DNA of 64,000 bases from Chamaelirium japonicum (lineage: Eukaryota; Streptophyta; Magnoliopsida; Liliales; Melanthiaceae): contig CANTAL010000026.1 in NCBI GenBank assembly GCA_947650365.1, positions 434,001 to 498,000 on the forward strand, read 5' to 3'. Of the stretch, positions 25,527 to 40,131 are shown piece after piece. Made by a program: the position numbers and the translations under genes. Numbering within the stretch: position 1 is the stretch's first letter; the number at the start of each line of letters is the position of its first letter. The notes below the pieces were generated by a model, which did no database searches, was not told the DNA's origin, and saw nothing but the letters and a program-made list of their open reading frames with translations.

Positions 25527-26841
25527 AAATGAATTAGAATGGATCGTATGAATGAATTAGAATGGATTGTGCGAATGCATTAGAATGAATCGTACGAATG
25601 AATTAGAATGGATACATTTGAGCAAATGAATTAGAATGGATCATACGAATGAATTAGAATGGATCATAGGAATGAATTAGAATGGATCGTGCAAATGAAT
25701 TAGAATGGATACATTCGTGCGAATGAATTAGAATGGATCGTAGGAATGAATTAGAATGGATCGTACGAATGAATTAGAATGGTTACATTCGTGCGAATGA
25801 ATTAGAATGGATCGTGCGAATGAATTAGAATTGATCGTGCGAATGAATTAGAATTGATCGTACGAATGAATTAGAATGGATCTTACGAACGAATTAGAAT
25901 GGATCGTATGAACGAATTATAATGGATCGTACGAATGAATTAGAATGGATCGTACGAATGAATTAGAATGGATACATTCGAGCGAATGAATTAGAATGGA
26001 TCGTACGAATGAATTAGAATGGATCATAGGAATGAATCAGAATGGATCGTGTAAATGAATTAGAATGGATACATTCGTGCGAATGAATTAGAATGGATCG
26101 TAGGAATGAATTAGAATGGATCATACGAATGAATTAGAATGGTTACATTCGTGCGAATGAATTAGAATGGATCGTACGAATGGATTTGAATGGATCGTAG
26201 GAATGGATTAGAATGGATCGTACGAATTAGAATGGATCGTACGAATGAATTAAAATGGATACATTCATACGACTGAATTAGAATGGATCATGCAAATTAA
26301 TTAGAATAGATCGTACGAATGAATTTGAATGGATACATTTGTGCGAATGAATCTGAATGGATTGTATGAAAGAATTACAATGGATCGTACGAATGGATTA
26401 GAATGGATCGTACGAATGAATTAGAATGGATCATACAAATGAATTAGAAAGGTTACATTCGTGAGAATAAATAAGAATGGATCGTACGAATGAATTAGAA
26501 TGGATCAGGCGAATAAATTTGAATGGATCGTACGAATGAATTAGAATGGATCGAACGAACGAATTAGAATGGATACAATCGAGCGAATGAATTAGAATAG
26601 ATCATAGGAATGAATTAGAATGGATCATACGAATGAATTAGAATGGATCGTGCGAATGAATTAGAATGGATTGTACGAATGAATTAGAATGGATACAATC
26701 GTCCGAATGAATTAGAATGGATCGTACGAATGAATTAGAATGGATCGTACGAATGAATTAGAATGGATCGTACGAATGAATTAGAATGGATACATTTGTA
26801 CGAATAAATTAGAATGGATTGTACGAATGAATTAGAATGAA
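25527..26841 (-). repeat. satellite block, - orientation
   Basis: Contains two similar runs (about 25,590-25,800 and 25,950-26,160), suggesting a local duplication of about 360 bp. Ends where HOR A begins, at GAATGAATGTAACC. Confidence 0.86.
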
Positions 26842-27286
26842 TGTAACCATTCTAATTCATTCGTACGATCCATTCTAATCCATTCGTACGATCCATTCTA
26901 ATTCATTCGCACGAATGTATCCATTCTAATTCATTCGTACAATCCATTCTAATTCATTCGCACGATCCATTCTAATTCATTCGTTTGATCCATTCTAATT
27001 TATTCCTACGATCTATTCTAATTCATTCGCTCGAATGTATCCATTCTAATTCATTCGTTCGATCCATTCTAATTCATTCGTACGATCCATTCAAATTCAT
27101 TCGCATGATCCATTCTAATTCATTCGTACGATCCATTCTAATTCATTCGCACAAATGTATCCATTCTAATTCATTCGTACGATCCATTCTAATTTATTCG
27201 CTCGAATGTATCCATTCTAATTCATTCGTACGATCCATTCTAATTCATTCGTATGATCCATTCTAATCCATTCTAATTCATTCGTA
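26842..27286 (+). repeat. satellite block, + orientation, first block of HOR A copy 1
   Basis: Ends at CATTCGTACAAATGAATTAG, the switch that marks every HOR A copy. Confidence 0.88.
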
Positions 27287-29087
27287 CAAATGAATTAGAA
27301 TGTATCATACGAATGAATTAGAATGGATCGTACGAATGGATTAGAACGCATTGTACGAATGAATTAGAATGGATCGTACGAATGGATTAGAATGGATCGT
27401 ACTTCCAACGAATGAGTTAGAATGGATCATACGAATGAATTAGAATGGATCGTACAAATGAATTAGAATAGATCGAACGAATGAATTAGAATGGATACAT
27501 TCGAGCGAATGAATTAGAATAGATCGTATGAATGAATTAGACTGGATCATACGAATGAATTAGAATGGATCGTGCGAATGAATTAGAATGGATTGTACGA
27601 AAGAATTAGAATGGATACATTCGTGCGAATGAATTAGAATGGATCGGACGAATGAATTAGAATGGATCGTACGAATGAATTAGAATGGATCGTGCGAATG
27701 AATTAGAATGAATCGTACGAATGCATTAGAATGGATACATTCGTGCGAATGAATTAGAATGGATCGTATGAATGGATTAGAATGGATCGTACGAATGGAT
27801 TAGAATGGATCGTACAAATGAATTAGAAAGGATAAATTTGTGAGAATGAATTAGAATGGATCGTACGAATGAATTAGAATGGATCGTATGAATGAATTAG
27901 AATGGATCATACGAATGAATTAGAATGGATCATAGGAATGAATTAGAATGGATCGTACGAATGAATTAGAATAGATCGTACAAATGAATTAGAAAGGTTA
28001 CATTTGTGAGAATGAATTTGAATGGATCGTACGAATGAATTAGAATGGATCGTATGAATGAATTAGAATGGATCGTACGAATGAATTAGAATGGATCATA
28101 TGAATGAATTAGAATGGTTACATTCGTGCGAATGAATTAGAATGGATCGTACGAATAGATTAGAATGGATCGTATGAATGGATTAGAATGCATTGTACGA
28201 ATGAATTAGAATAGATACATTTGTACGAATGAATTAGATTGCATCGTACGAATGAATTTGAATTGATTGTACGAATGAATTAGAATGGATCATACGAATG
28301 AATTTGAATGGATCATATGAATGAATTAGAATAGATATATTCATGCGAACGAATTAGAATGGATCGTACGAACGAATTAGAATGGATCGTATGAACGAAT
28401 TAGAATGGATCGTACGAATGAATTAGAATGGATATATTCATGCGAATGAATTAGAATGGATCGATTGAATGAATTAGAATGGATCGTACGAATGAATTAG
28501 AATGGATCGTACAAATAAATTAGAAAGGTTACATTTGTGAGAATGAATTAGAATGGATCGTACGAATGAATTAGAATGGATCGTACGAATGGATTAGAAT
28601 GGATCATACGAATGAATTAGAATGGATCATACAAATGAATTAGAAAGGTTACATTCATGAGAATGAATTAGAATGGATCGTGCGAATGAATTAGAATTGA
28701 TCATACGAATGAATTAGAATGGATCGTACGAATGAATAAGAATGGATCGTACGAATGAATTAGAATGGATACATTCGAGCGAATGAATTAGAATAGATCG
28801 TAGGAATGAATTAGAATGGATCCTATGAATGAATTTGAATGGATCGTATGAATGAATTAGAATGGATCGTACGAATTAATTAGAATGGTCACATTCGTGC
28901 GAATGAATTAGAATGGATCGTACAAATGAATTAGAATGGATCGTACGAATGAATAAGAATGGATCGTTTGAATGAATAAGAATGGATTGTACGAATGAAT
29001 TAGAATGGATTGTACGAATGAATTAGATTGGATACATTCGTGCGAATGAATTAGAATGGATCGGACGAATGAATTAGAATGGATCAT
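27287..29087 (-). repeat. satellite block, - orientation (HOR A1)
   Basis: About 1.80 kb. Holds the single-copy-per-HOR mark GTACTTCCAACGAATGAG at 27,399-27,416. Ends at GATCATACGATTCATTC. Confidence 0.88.
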
Positions 29088-29962
29088 ACGATTCATTCTA
29101 ATTCATTCGTACGATCCATTCTAATGCATTCGTACGATTCTTTCTAATTCATTCGCATGATCCACTCTAATTCATTCGTATGATCCATTCTAATTTATTT
29201 GCACGAATATACGATCCATTCTAATTTAATCGCAAGAATGTATCCATTCTAATTCATTCGTACAACCCATTCTAATTCATTCGTACAAATGTATCCATTC
29301 TAATTCATTCGTACGATCCATTCTAATTCATTCGAACGATTCATTCTAATTCATTCATACGATCCATTCTAATTCATTCGTACGATCCATTCTAATTCAT
29401 TCGCACGAATGTATCCATTCTAATTAATTCATACGATCCATTCTAATTCATTCATACGATCCATTCTAATTCATTCGTATGATCCATTCTAATTCATTCC
29501 TACGATCTATTCTAATTCATTCGCTCGAATGTATCCATTCTACTTCATTCGTACGATCCATTCTTATTCATTCGTACGATCCATTCTAATTTATTCGTAT
29601 GATCAATTCTAATTTATTCGCATGATCCATTCTAATTCATTCTCACGAATGTAACCTTTCTAATTCATTTGTATGATCCATTCTAATTCATTCGTACGAT
29701 CCATTCTAATCCATTCGTACGATCCATTCAAATCCATTCGTACGATCCATTCTTATCCATTGTTACGATCCATTCTAATTCATTCTCATAAATGTAACCT
29801 TTCTAATTCATTTGTACGATCCATTCTAATTCATTCGTACGATCCATTCGAATCCATTCATACGATCTATTCTAATCCATTCGTATGATCCATTCTCATT
29901 CATTCGCACGAATGTAACCATTCTAATTCATTCGTTCGATCCATTCTAATTCATTCCTATGA
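29088..29962 (+). repeat. satellite block, + orientation (HOR A1)
   Basis: About 0.87 kb. Ends at CCTATGAATGAGTTAG. Confidence 0.88.
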
Positions 29963-31177
29963 ATGAGTTAGAATGGATCATATGAATGAATTAGAATGGA
30001 TCGTACAAATGAATTAGAATGGATCGAACGAATGAATTAGAATGGATACATTCGAGCGAATGAATTAGAATAGATCGTAGGAATGAATTAGAATGGATCA
30101 TACGAATGAATTAGAATGGATCGTGCGAATGAATTAGAATGGATTGTACGAATGAATTAGAATGGATACATTCATGCGAATGAATTAGAATGGATCGGAC
30201 GAATGAATTAGAATGTATCGTACGAATGAATTAGAATGGATCGTGCGAATGAATTAGAATGAATCGTACGAATGCATTAGAATGGATACATTCGTGCGAA
30301 TGAATTAGAATGGATCGTACGAATGAATTAGAATGGATCGTGCGAATGAATTAGAATAGATCGTACGAATGAATTAGAATGAATCGTGCGAATGACTTAG
30401 AATGGATCGTACGAATGAATTAGAATGGATAAATACAAATGAATTAGAAAGGTTACATTCGTGAGAATGAATTAGAATGGAACGTACGAATGAATTAGAA
30501 TGGATCGTACGAATGAATTAGAATGGATACATTCAAGCGAATGAATTAGAATGGATCGTACGAATGAATTAGAATGGATCATAGGAATGAATTAGAATGG
30601 ATCATGCAAATGAATTAGAATGGATCGTCCGAATGGATTAGAATGGATCGTACGAATGAATTAGAATGGATCATACAAATGAATTAGAAAGGTTACATTC
30701 GTGAGAATGAATTAGAATGAATCGTGCGAATGAATTAGAATGGATCGTGTGAATGAATTAGAATGGATCGTACGAACGAATTAGAATGGATCGTATGAAC
30801 GAATTAGAATGGATCGTACGAATGAATTAGAATGGATACATTCGAGCGAATGAATTAGAATGGATCGTACGAATGAATTAGAATGGATCATAGGTATGAA
30901 TTAGAATGGATCGTGCAAATGAATTAGAATGGATACATTCGTGCGAATGAATTAGAATGGATCGTAGGAATGAATTAGAATGGATCACACGAATGAATTA
31001 GAATGGTTACATTCGTGCGAATGAATTAGAATGGATCGTACGAATGAATTAGAATGTAACGTGCGAATGAATTAGAATGGATCGTACGAATGAATTAGAA
31101 TGGATCGTGAGAATGAATTAGAATGAATCGTACGAATGCATTAGAATGGATCGTACGAATGAATTAGAATGAATCGT
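29963..31177 (-). repeat. satellite block, - orientation (HOR A1)
   Basis: About 1.21 kb. Ends at GAATCGTACGATCC. Confidence 0.88.
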
Positions 31178-32462
31178 ACGATCCATTCTAATTCATTCGT
31201 CCGATCCATTCTAATTCATTCGCATGAATGTATCCATTCTAATTCATTCTTACAATCCATTCTAATTCATTCGCACGATCCATTCTAATTCATTCGTATG
31301 ATCTAATCTAATTCATTCCTACGATCTATTCTAATTCATTCGCTCGAATGTATCCATTCTAATTCATTCGTTCGATCCATTCTAATTCATTCATACGATC
31401 CATTCAAATTCATTCGCATGATCCATTCTAATTCATTCGTACGATCAATTCTAATTAATTCTCACGAATGTAACCTTTCTAATTCATTTGTATGATCCAT
31501 TCTAATTCATTCGTACGATCCATTCTAATCCATTCGTACCATCCATTCTAATCCATTCGTACGATCCATTCTAATCCATTCGTACGATCCATTCTAATTC
31601 ATTCGTACAATCTATTCTAATTCATTCTCACAAATGTAACCTTTCTAATTCATTTGTACGATCCATTCTAATTCATTCGTATGATCCATTCTAATCCATT
31701 CGTACAATCCATTCTAATCCATTCGTATGATACATTCTAATTCATTCGCACGAATGTAACCATTCTAATTCATTCGTACGATTCATTTTAATGCATTCCT
31801 ACGATCCATTCTAATTCATTCGCACGAATGTATCCATTCTAATTCATTTGCACGATCCATTCTAATTCATTCCTATGATCCATTCTAATTCATTCGTACG
31901 ATCCATTCTAATTCATTCGCTCGAATGTATCCATTCTAATTTATTAGTACGATCCATTCTAATTCGTTCGTACGATCCATTCTAATTCGTTCGTACGATC
32001 CATTCTAATCCATTCATACGATCCATTCTAATTCATTTGTACGATCCATTCTAATCCATTCGTACGATCCATTCTAATTCATTCGCACGAATGTATCCAT
32101 TCTAATTCATTCGTACAATCCATTCTAATTCATTCGCACGATCCATTCTAATTCATTCGTATGATCCATTCTAATTCATTCCTACGATCTATTCTAATTC
32201 ATTCGCTCGAATGTATCCATTCTAATTCATTCGTTCGATCCATTCTAATTCATTCGTACGATCCATTCAAATTCATTCGCATGATCCATTCTAATTCATT
32301 CGTACGATCCATTCTAATTCATTCGCACAAATGTATCCATTCTAATTCATTCGTACGATCCATTCTAATTTATTCGCTCGAATGTATCCATTCTAATTCA
32401 TTCGTACGATCCATTCTAATTCATTCGTACGATCCATTCTAATCCATTCTAATTCATTCGTA
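31178..32462 (+). repeat. satellite block, + orientation (HOR A1 into A2)
   Basis: About 1.29 kb. Spans the border between HOR A copies 1 and 2 near 32,036. The open frame at 32,161-32,442 matches the one at 26,985. Confidence 0.88.
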
Positions 32463-34264
32463 CAAATGAATTAGAATGTATCATACGAATGAATTAGAAT
32501 GGATCGTACGAATGGATTAGAACGCATTGTACGAATGAATTAGAATGGATCGTACGAATGGATTAGAATGGATCGTACTTCCAACGAATGAGTTAGAATG
32601 GATCATACGAATGAATTAGAATGGATCGTACAAATAAATTAGAATAGATCGAACGAATGAATTAGAATGGATACATTCGAGCGAATGAATTAGAATAGAT
32701 CGTAGGAATGAATTAGAATGGATCATACGAATGAATTAGAATGGATCGTGCGAATGAATTAGAATGGATTGTACGAATGAATTAGAATGGATACATTCGT
32801 GCGAATGAATTAGAATGGATCGGACGAATGAATTAGAATGGATCGTACGAATGAATTAGAATGGATCGTGCGAATGAATTAGAATGAATCGTACGAATGC
32901 ATTAGAATGGATACATTCGTGCGAATGAATTAGAATGGATCGTACGAATGGATTAGAATGGATCGTACGAATGGATTAGAATGGATCGTACAAATGAATT
33001 AGAAAGGATAAATTTGTGAGAATGAATTAGAATGGATCGTACGAATGAATTAGAATGGATCGTATGAATGAATTAGAATGGATCATACGAATGAATTAGA
33101 ATGGATCATAGGAATGAATTAGAATGGATCGTACGAATGAATTAGAATGGATCGTACAAATGAATTAGAAAGGTTACATTTGTGAGAATAAATTAGAATG
33201 GATCGTACGAATGAATTAGAATGGATCGTATGAATGAATTAGAATGGATCGTACGAATGAATTAGAATGGATCATATGAATGAATTAGAATGGTTACATT
33301 CGTGCGAATGAATTAGAATGGATCGTACGAATAGGTTAGAATGGATCGTATGAATGGATTAGAATGCATTGTACGAATGAATTAGAATAGATACATTTGT
33401 ACGAATGAATTAGATTGCATCGTACGAATGAATTTGAATTGATTGTACGAATGAATTAGAATGGATCATACGAATGAATTTGAATGGATCATACGAATGA
33501 ATTAGAATAGATATATTCATGCGAACGAATTAGAATGGATCGTACGAACGAATTAGAATGGATCGTATGAACGAATTAGAATGGATCGTACGAATGAATT
33601 AGAATGGATATATTCATGCGAATGAATTAGAATGGATCGATTGAATGAATTAGAATGGATCGTACGAATGAATTAGAATGGATCATACAAATGAATTAGA
33701 AAGGTTACATTTGTGAGAATGAATTAGAATGGATCGTACGAATGAATTAGAATGGATCGTACGAATGGATTAGAATGGATCGTACGAATGAATTAGAATG
33801 GATCATACAAATGAATTAGAAAGGTTACATTCATGAGAATGAATTAGAATGGATCGTGCGAATGAATTAGAATTGATCGTACGAATGAATTAGAATGGAT
33901 CGTACGAATGAATAAGAATGGATCGTACGAATGAATTAGAATGGATACATTCGAGCGAATGAATTAGAATAGATCGTAGGAATGAATTAGAATGGATCAT
34001 ATGAATGAATTTGAATGGATCGTATGAATGAATTAGAATGGATCGTACGAATTAATTAGAATGGTTACATTCGTGCGAATGAATTAGAATGGATCGTACG
34101 AATGAATTAGAATGGATCATACGAATGAATAAGAATGGATCGTTTGAATGAATAAGAATGGATCGTACGAATGAATTAGAATGGATTGTATGAATGAATT
34201 AGATTGGATACATTCGTGCGAATGAATTAGAATGGATCAGACGAATGAATTAGAATGGATCATA
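32463..34264 (-). repeat. satellite block, - orientation (HOR A2)
   Basis: About 1.80 kb, with the CTTCCAACG mark at 32,578. Confidence 0.88.
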
Positions 34265-35135
34265 CGATTCATTCTAATGCATTCGTACGATTCATTCTAA
34301 TTCATTCGCATGATCCATTCTAATTCATTCGTATGATCCATTCTAATTTATTTGCACGAATATACGATCCATTCTAATTTAATCGCAAGAATGTATCTAT
34401 TCTAATTCATTCGTACAATCCATTCTAATTCATTCGTACAAATGTATCCATTCTAATTCATTCGTACGATCCATTCTAATTCATTCGTACGATTCATTCT
34501 AATTCATTCATACGATCCATTCTAATTTATTCGTACGATCCATTCTAATTCATTCGCACGAATGTATCCATTCTAATTAATTCATACGATCCATTCTAAT
34601 TCATTCATACGATCCATTCTAATTCATTCATATGATCCATTCTAATTCATTCCTACGATCTATTCTAATTCATTCGCTCGAATGTATCCATTCTACTTCA
34701 TTCGTACGATCCATTCTTATTCATTCGTACAATCCATTCTAATTTATTCGTATGATCAATTCTAATTTATTCGCATGATCCATTCTAATTCATTCTCACG
34801 AATGTAACCTTTCTAATTCATTTGTATGATCCATTCTAATTCATTCGTACGATCCATTCTAATCCATCGTACGATCCATTCAAATCCATTCGTACGATCC
34901 ATTCTTATCCATTCTTACGATCCATTCTAATTCATTCGTACGATCCATTCTAATTCATTCTCATAAATGTAACCTTTCTAATTCATTTGTACGATCCATT
35001 CTAATTCATTCGTACGATCCATTCTAATCCATTCATACGATCTATTCTAATCCATTCGTATGATCCATTCTCATTCATTCGCACGAATGTAACCATTCTA
35101 ATTCATTCGTACAATCCATTCTAATTCATTCCTAT
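34265..35135 (+). repeat. satellite block, + orientation (HOR A2)
   Basis: Matches 29,088-29,962 apart from unit-sized changes: a 23 bp unit is missing at its left edge and another gained near 34,930. Confidence 0.88.
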
Positions 35136-36303
35136 GAATGAGTTAGAATGGATCATATGAATGAATTAGAATGGATCGTACAAATGAATTAGAATGGATC
35201 GAACGAATGAATTAGAATGGATACATTCGAGCGAATGAATTAGAATAGATCGTAGGAATGAATTAGAATGGATCATACGAATGAATTAGAATGGATCGTG
35301 CGAATGAATTAGAATGGATTGTACGAATGAATTAGAATGGATACATTCATGCGAATGAATTAGAATGGATCGGACGAATGAATTAGAATGTATCGTACGA
35401 ATGAATTAGAATGGATCGTGCGAATGAATTAGAATGAATCGTACGAATGCATTAGAATGGATACATTCGTGCGAATGAATTAGAATGGATCGTACGAATG
35501 AATTAGAATGGATCATGCGAATGAATTAGAATAGATCGTACAAATGAATTAGAATGAATCGTGCGAATGAATTAGAATGAATCGTACGAATGAATTAGAA
35601 TGGATACATACAAATGAATTAGAAAGGTTACATTCATGAGAATGAATTAGAATGGAACGTACGAATGAATTAGAATGGATCGTACGAATGAATTAGAATG
35701 GATACATTCGAGCGAATGAATTAGAATGGATCGTACGAATGAATTAGAATGGATCTTAGGAATGAATTAGAATGGATTGTGCAAATGAATTAGAATGGAT
35801 CGTCCAAATGGATTAGAATGGATCGTACGAGTGAATTAGAATGGATCATACAAATGAATTAGAAAGGTTACATTCGTGAGAATGAATTAGAATGAATCGT
35901 GCGAATGAATTAGAATGGATCGTGTGAATGAATTAGAATGGATCGTACGAACGAATTAGAATGGATCGTATGAACGAATTAGAATGGATCGTACGAATGA
36001 ATTAGAATGGATCATAGGAATGAATTAGAATGGATCGTGCAAATGAATTAGAATGGATACATTCGTGCGAATGAATTAGAATGGATCGTAGGAATGAATT
36101 AGAATGGATCGTACGAATGAATTAGAATGGTTACATTCGTGCGAATGAATTAGAATGGATCGTACGAATGAATTAGAATGTAACGTGCGAATGAATTAGA
36201 ATGGATCGTACGAATGAATTAGAATGGATCGTGAGAATGAATTAGAATGAATCGTACGAATGCATTAGAATGGATCGTACGAATGAATTAGAATGAATCG
36301 TAC
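35136..36303 (-). repeat. satellite block, - orientation (HOR A2)
   Basis: About 1.17 kb; shorter than in A1 because two units (51 bp) near 36,000 are absent. Confidence 0.87.
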
Positions 36304-37564
36304 GATCCATTCTAATTCATTCGTCCGATACATTCTAATTCATTCGCACGAATGTATCCATTCTAATTCATTCTTACAATCCATTCTAATTCATTCGCAC
36401 GATCCATTCTAATTCATTCGTATGATCTAATCTAATTCATTCCTACGATCTATTCTAATTCATTCGCTCGAATGTATCCATTCTAATTCATTCGTTCGAT
36501 CCATTCTAATTCATTCATACGATCCATTCAAATTCATTCGCATGATCCATTCTAATTCTTTCGTACGATCCATTCTAATTAATTCTTACGAATGTAACCC
36601 TTCTAATTCATTTGTATGATCCATTCTAATTCATTCGTACGATCCATTCTAATCCATTCGTACGATCCATTCTAATCCATTCGTAGGATCCATTCTAATT
36701 CATTCGTACGATCTATTCTAATTCATTCTCACAAATGTAACCTTTCTAATTCATTTGTACGATCCAATCTAATTCATTCGTATGATCCATTCTAATCCAT
36801 TCGTACAATCCATTCTAATCCATTCACATGATACATTCTAATTCATTCGCACGAATGTAACCATTCTAATTCATTCGTACGATTCATTCTAATGCATTCC
36901 TACGATCCATTCTAATTCATTCGCACGAATGTATCCATTCTAATTCATTTGCACGATCCATTCTAATTCATTCCTATGATCCATTCTAATTCATTCGTAC
37001 GATCCATTCTAATTCATTCGCTCGAATGTATCCATTCTAGTTTATTAGTACGATCCATTCTAATTCGTTCGTACGATCCATTCTAATTCGTTTGTACGAT
37101 CCATTCTAATCCATTCGTACGATCCATTCTAATTCATTCGTACGATCCATTCTAATCCATTCGTACGATCCATTCTAATTCATTCGCACGAATGTATCCA
37201 TTCTAATTCATTCGTACAATCCATTCTAATTCATTCGCACGATCCATTCTAATTCATTCGTATGATCCATTCTAATTCATTCCTATGATCTATTCTAATT
37301 CATTCGCTCGAATGTATCCATTCTAATTCATTCGTTCGATCCATTCTAATTCATTCGTACGATCCATTCAAATTCATTCGCATGATCCATTCTAATTCAT
37401 TCGTACGATCCATTCTAATTCATTCGCACAAATGTATCCATTCTAATTCATTCGTACGATCCATTCTAATTTATTCGCTCGAATGTATCCATTCTAATTC
37501 ATTCGTACGATCCATTCTAATTCATTCGTACGATCCATTCTAATCCATTCTAATTCATTCGTAC
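36304..37564 (+). repeat. satellite block, + orientation (HOR A2 into A3)
   Basis: About 1.26 kb, crossing the A2/A3 border near 37,137. Confidence 0.88.
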
Positions 37565-39321
37565 AAATGAATTAGAATGTATCATACGAATGAATTAGAA
37601 TGGATCGTACGAATGGATTAGAATGCATTGTACGAATGAATTAGAATGGATCGTACGAATGGATTAGAATGGATCGTACTTCCAACGAATGAGTTAAAAT
37701 GGATCATACGAATGAATTAGAATGGATCGTACAAATGAATTAGAATAGATCGAACGAATGAATTAGAATGGATACATTCGAGCGAATGAATTAGAATAGA
37801 TCGTAGGAATGAATTAGAATGGATCATACGAATGAATTAGAATGGATCGTGCGAATGAATTAGAATGGATTGTACGAATGAATTAGAATGGATACATTCG
37901 TGCGAATGAATTAGAATGGATCGGACGAATGAATTAGAATGGATCGTACGAATGAATTAGAATGGATCATGCGAATGAATTAGAATGAATCGTACGAATG
38001 CATTAGAATGGATACATTCGTGCGAATGAATTAGAAAGGATCGTACGAATGGATTAGAATGGATCGTACGAATGGATTAGAATGGATCGTACAAATGAAT
38101 TAGAAAGGTTAAATTTGTGAGAATGAATTAGAATGGATCGTACGAATGAATTAGAATGGATCGTACGAATGAATTAGAATGGATCATACGAATGAATTAG
38201 AATAGATCATAGGAATGAATTAGAATGGATCGTACGAATGAATTAGAATGGATCGAACAAATGAATTAGAAAGGTTACATTTGTGAGAATGAATTAGAAT
38301 GGATCGTACGAATGAATTAGAATGGATCGTATGAATGAATTAGAATGGATCGTACGAATGAATTAGAATGGATCATATGAATGAATTAGAATGGTTACAT
38401 TCGTGCGAATGAATTAGAATGGATCGTACGAATAGATGAGAATGGATCATATGAATGGATTAGAATGCATTGTACGAATGAATTAGAATAGATACATTTG
38501 TACGAATGATTTAGATTGCATCGTACGAATGAATTTGAATTGAATGTACGAATGAATTAGAATGGATCATACGAATGAATTTGAATAGATCATACGAATG
38601 AATTAGAATAGATATATTCATGCGAACGAATTAGAATGGATCGTACGAACGAATTAGAATGGATCGTATGAACGAATTAGAATGGATCGTACGAATGAAT
38701 TAGAATGGATATATTCATGCGAATGAATTAGAATGGATCGATGGAATGAATTAAAATGGATCGTACGAATGAATTAGAATGGATCGTACAAATGAATTAG
38801 AAAGGTTACATTTGTGAGAATAAATTAGAATGGATCGTACGAATGAATTAGAATGGATCGTACGAATGGATTAGAATGGATCGTACGAATGAATTAGAAT
38901 GGATCATACAAATGAATTAGAAAGGTTACATTCATGAGAATGAATTAGAATGGATCGTGCGAATGAATTAGAATTGATCATACGAATGAATTAGAATGGA
39001 TCGTACGAATGAATAAGAATGGATCGTACGAATGAATTAGAATGGATACATTCGAGTGAATGAATTAGAATAGATCGTAGGAATAAATTAGAATGGATCA
39101 TATGAATGAATTTGAATGGATCGTATGAATGAATTAGAATGGATCGTACGAATTAATTAGAATGGTTACATTCGTGCGAATGAATTAGAATGGATCGTAC
39201 GAATGAATTAGAATGGATCGTACGAATGAATTAGAATGGATTGTACGAATGAATTAGAATGGATACATTCGTGCGAATGAATTAGAATGGATCGGACGAA
39301 TAAATTAGAATGGATCATACG
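37565..39321 (-). repeat. satellite block, - orientation (HOR A3)
   Basis: About 1.76 kb, with the CTTCCAACG mark at 37,679. Two GAATAAGAATGG units near its right end, present in A1, A2 and A4, are missing. Confidence 0.87.
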
Positions 39322-40131
39322 ATTCATTCTAATTCATTCGTACGATCCATTCTAATGCATTCGTACGATTCATTCTAATTCATTCGCACGATCCATTCTA
39401 ATTCATTCGTATGATCCATTCTAATTTATTTGCACGAATATACGATCCATTCTAATTTAATCGCAAGAATGTATCCATTCTAATTTATTCGTATAATCCA
39501 TTCTAATTCATTCGTACAAATGTATCCATTCTAATTCATTCGTACGATCTATTCTAATTCATTCGTACGATTCATTATAATTCATTCATACGATCCATTC
39601 TAATTCATTCGTACGATCCATTCTAATTCATTCGCACGAATGTATCCATTCTAATTAATTCATACGATCCATTCTAATTCATTCATACGATCCATTCTAA
39701 TTCATTCGTATGATCCATTCTAATTCATTCCTACGATCTATTCTAATTCATTCGCTCGAATGTATCCATTGTACTTCATTCGTACGATCCATTCTAATTT
39801 ATTCGTATGATCAATTCTAATTCATTCGCATGATCCATTCTAATTCATTCTCACGAATGTAACCTTTCTAATTCATTTGTATGATCCATTCTAATTCATT
39901 CGTACGATCCATTCTAATCCATTCGTACGATCCATTCAAATCCATTCGTACGATCCATTCTTATCCATTCTTACGATCCATTCTAATTCATTCTCATAAA
40001 TGTAACCTTTCTAATTCATTTGTACGATCCATTCTAATTCATTCGTACGATCCATTCTAATCCATTCTCATTCATTCGCACGAATGTAACCATTCTAATT
40101 CATTCGTACGATCCATTCTAATTCATTCCTA
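39322..40131 (+). repeat. satellite block, + orientation (HOR A3)
   Basis: About 0.81 kb; lacks a few units present in the other copies. Confidence 0.88.

Larger units (their letters stand above)
26860..32035 (+). repeat. HOR A copy 1 (5,176 bp)
   Basis: The spacing to copy 2 is 5,176 bp both at the CTTCCAACG mark (27,402 and 32,578) and at the open-frame starts (26,985 and 32,161), so no net gain or loss lies between those two points. Block order from the left is +, -, +, -, +. Confidence 0.88.
32036..37136 (+). repeat. HOR A copy 2 (about 5,101 bp)
   Basis: Same order of blocks and rare variants as copy 1. The 75 bp difference in length is explained by whole 23, 28 or 51 bp steps. Confidence 0.87.

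Noticed and set aside
26985-27266. Open frames of 60-110 codons rich in IHSNSFVRSILIHSYDPF, found in many places on both strands
   Set aside because: They are translations of 23 and 28 bp units. A pure 23 bp run hits TAA in any frame within 69 bp; frames stay open only where 23+28 pairs keep phase (51 bp) or TAATTC has become AAATTC. Some cross strand switches. No start context or domain supports a gene.
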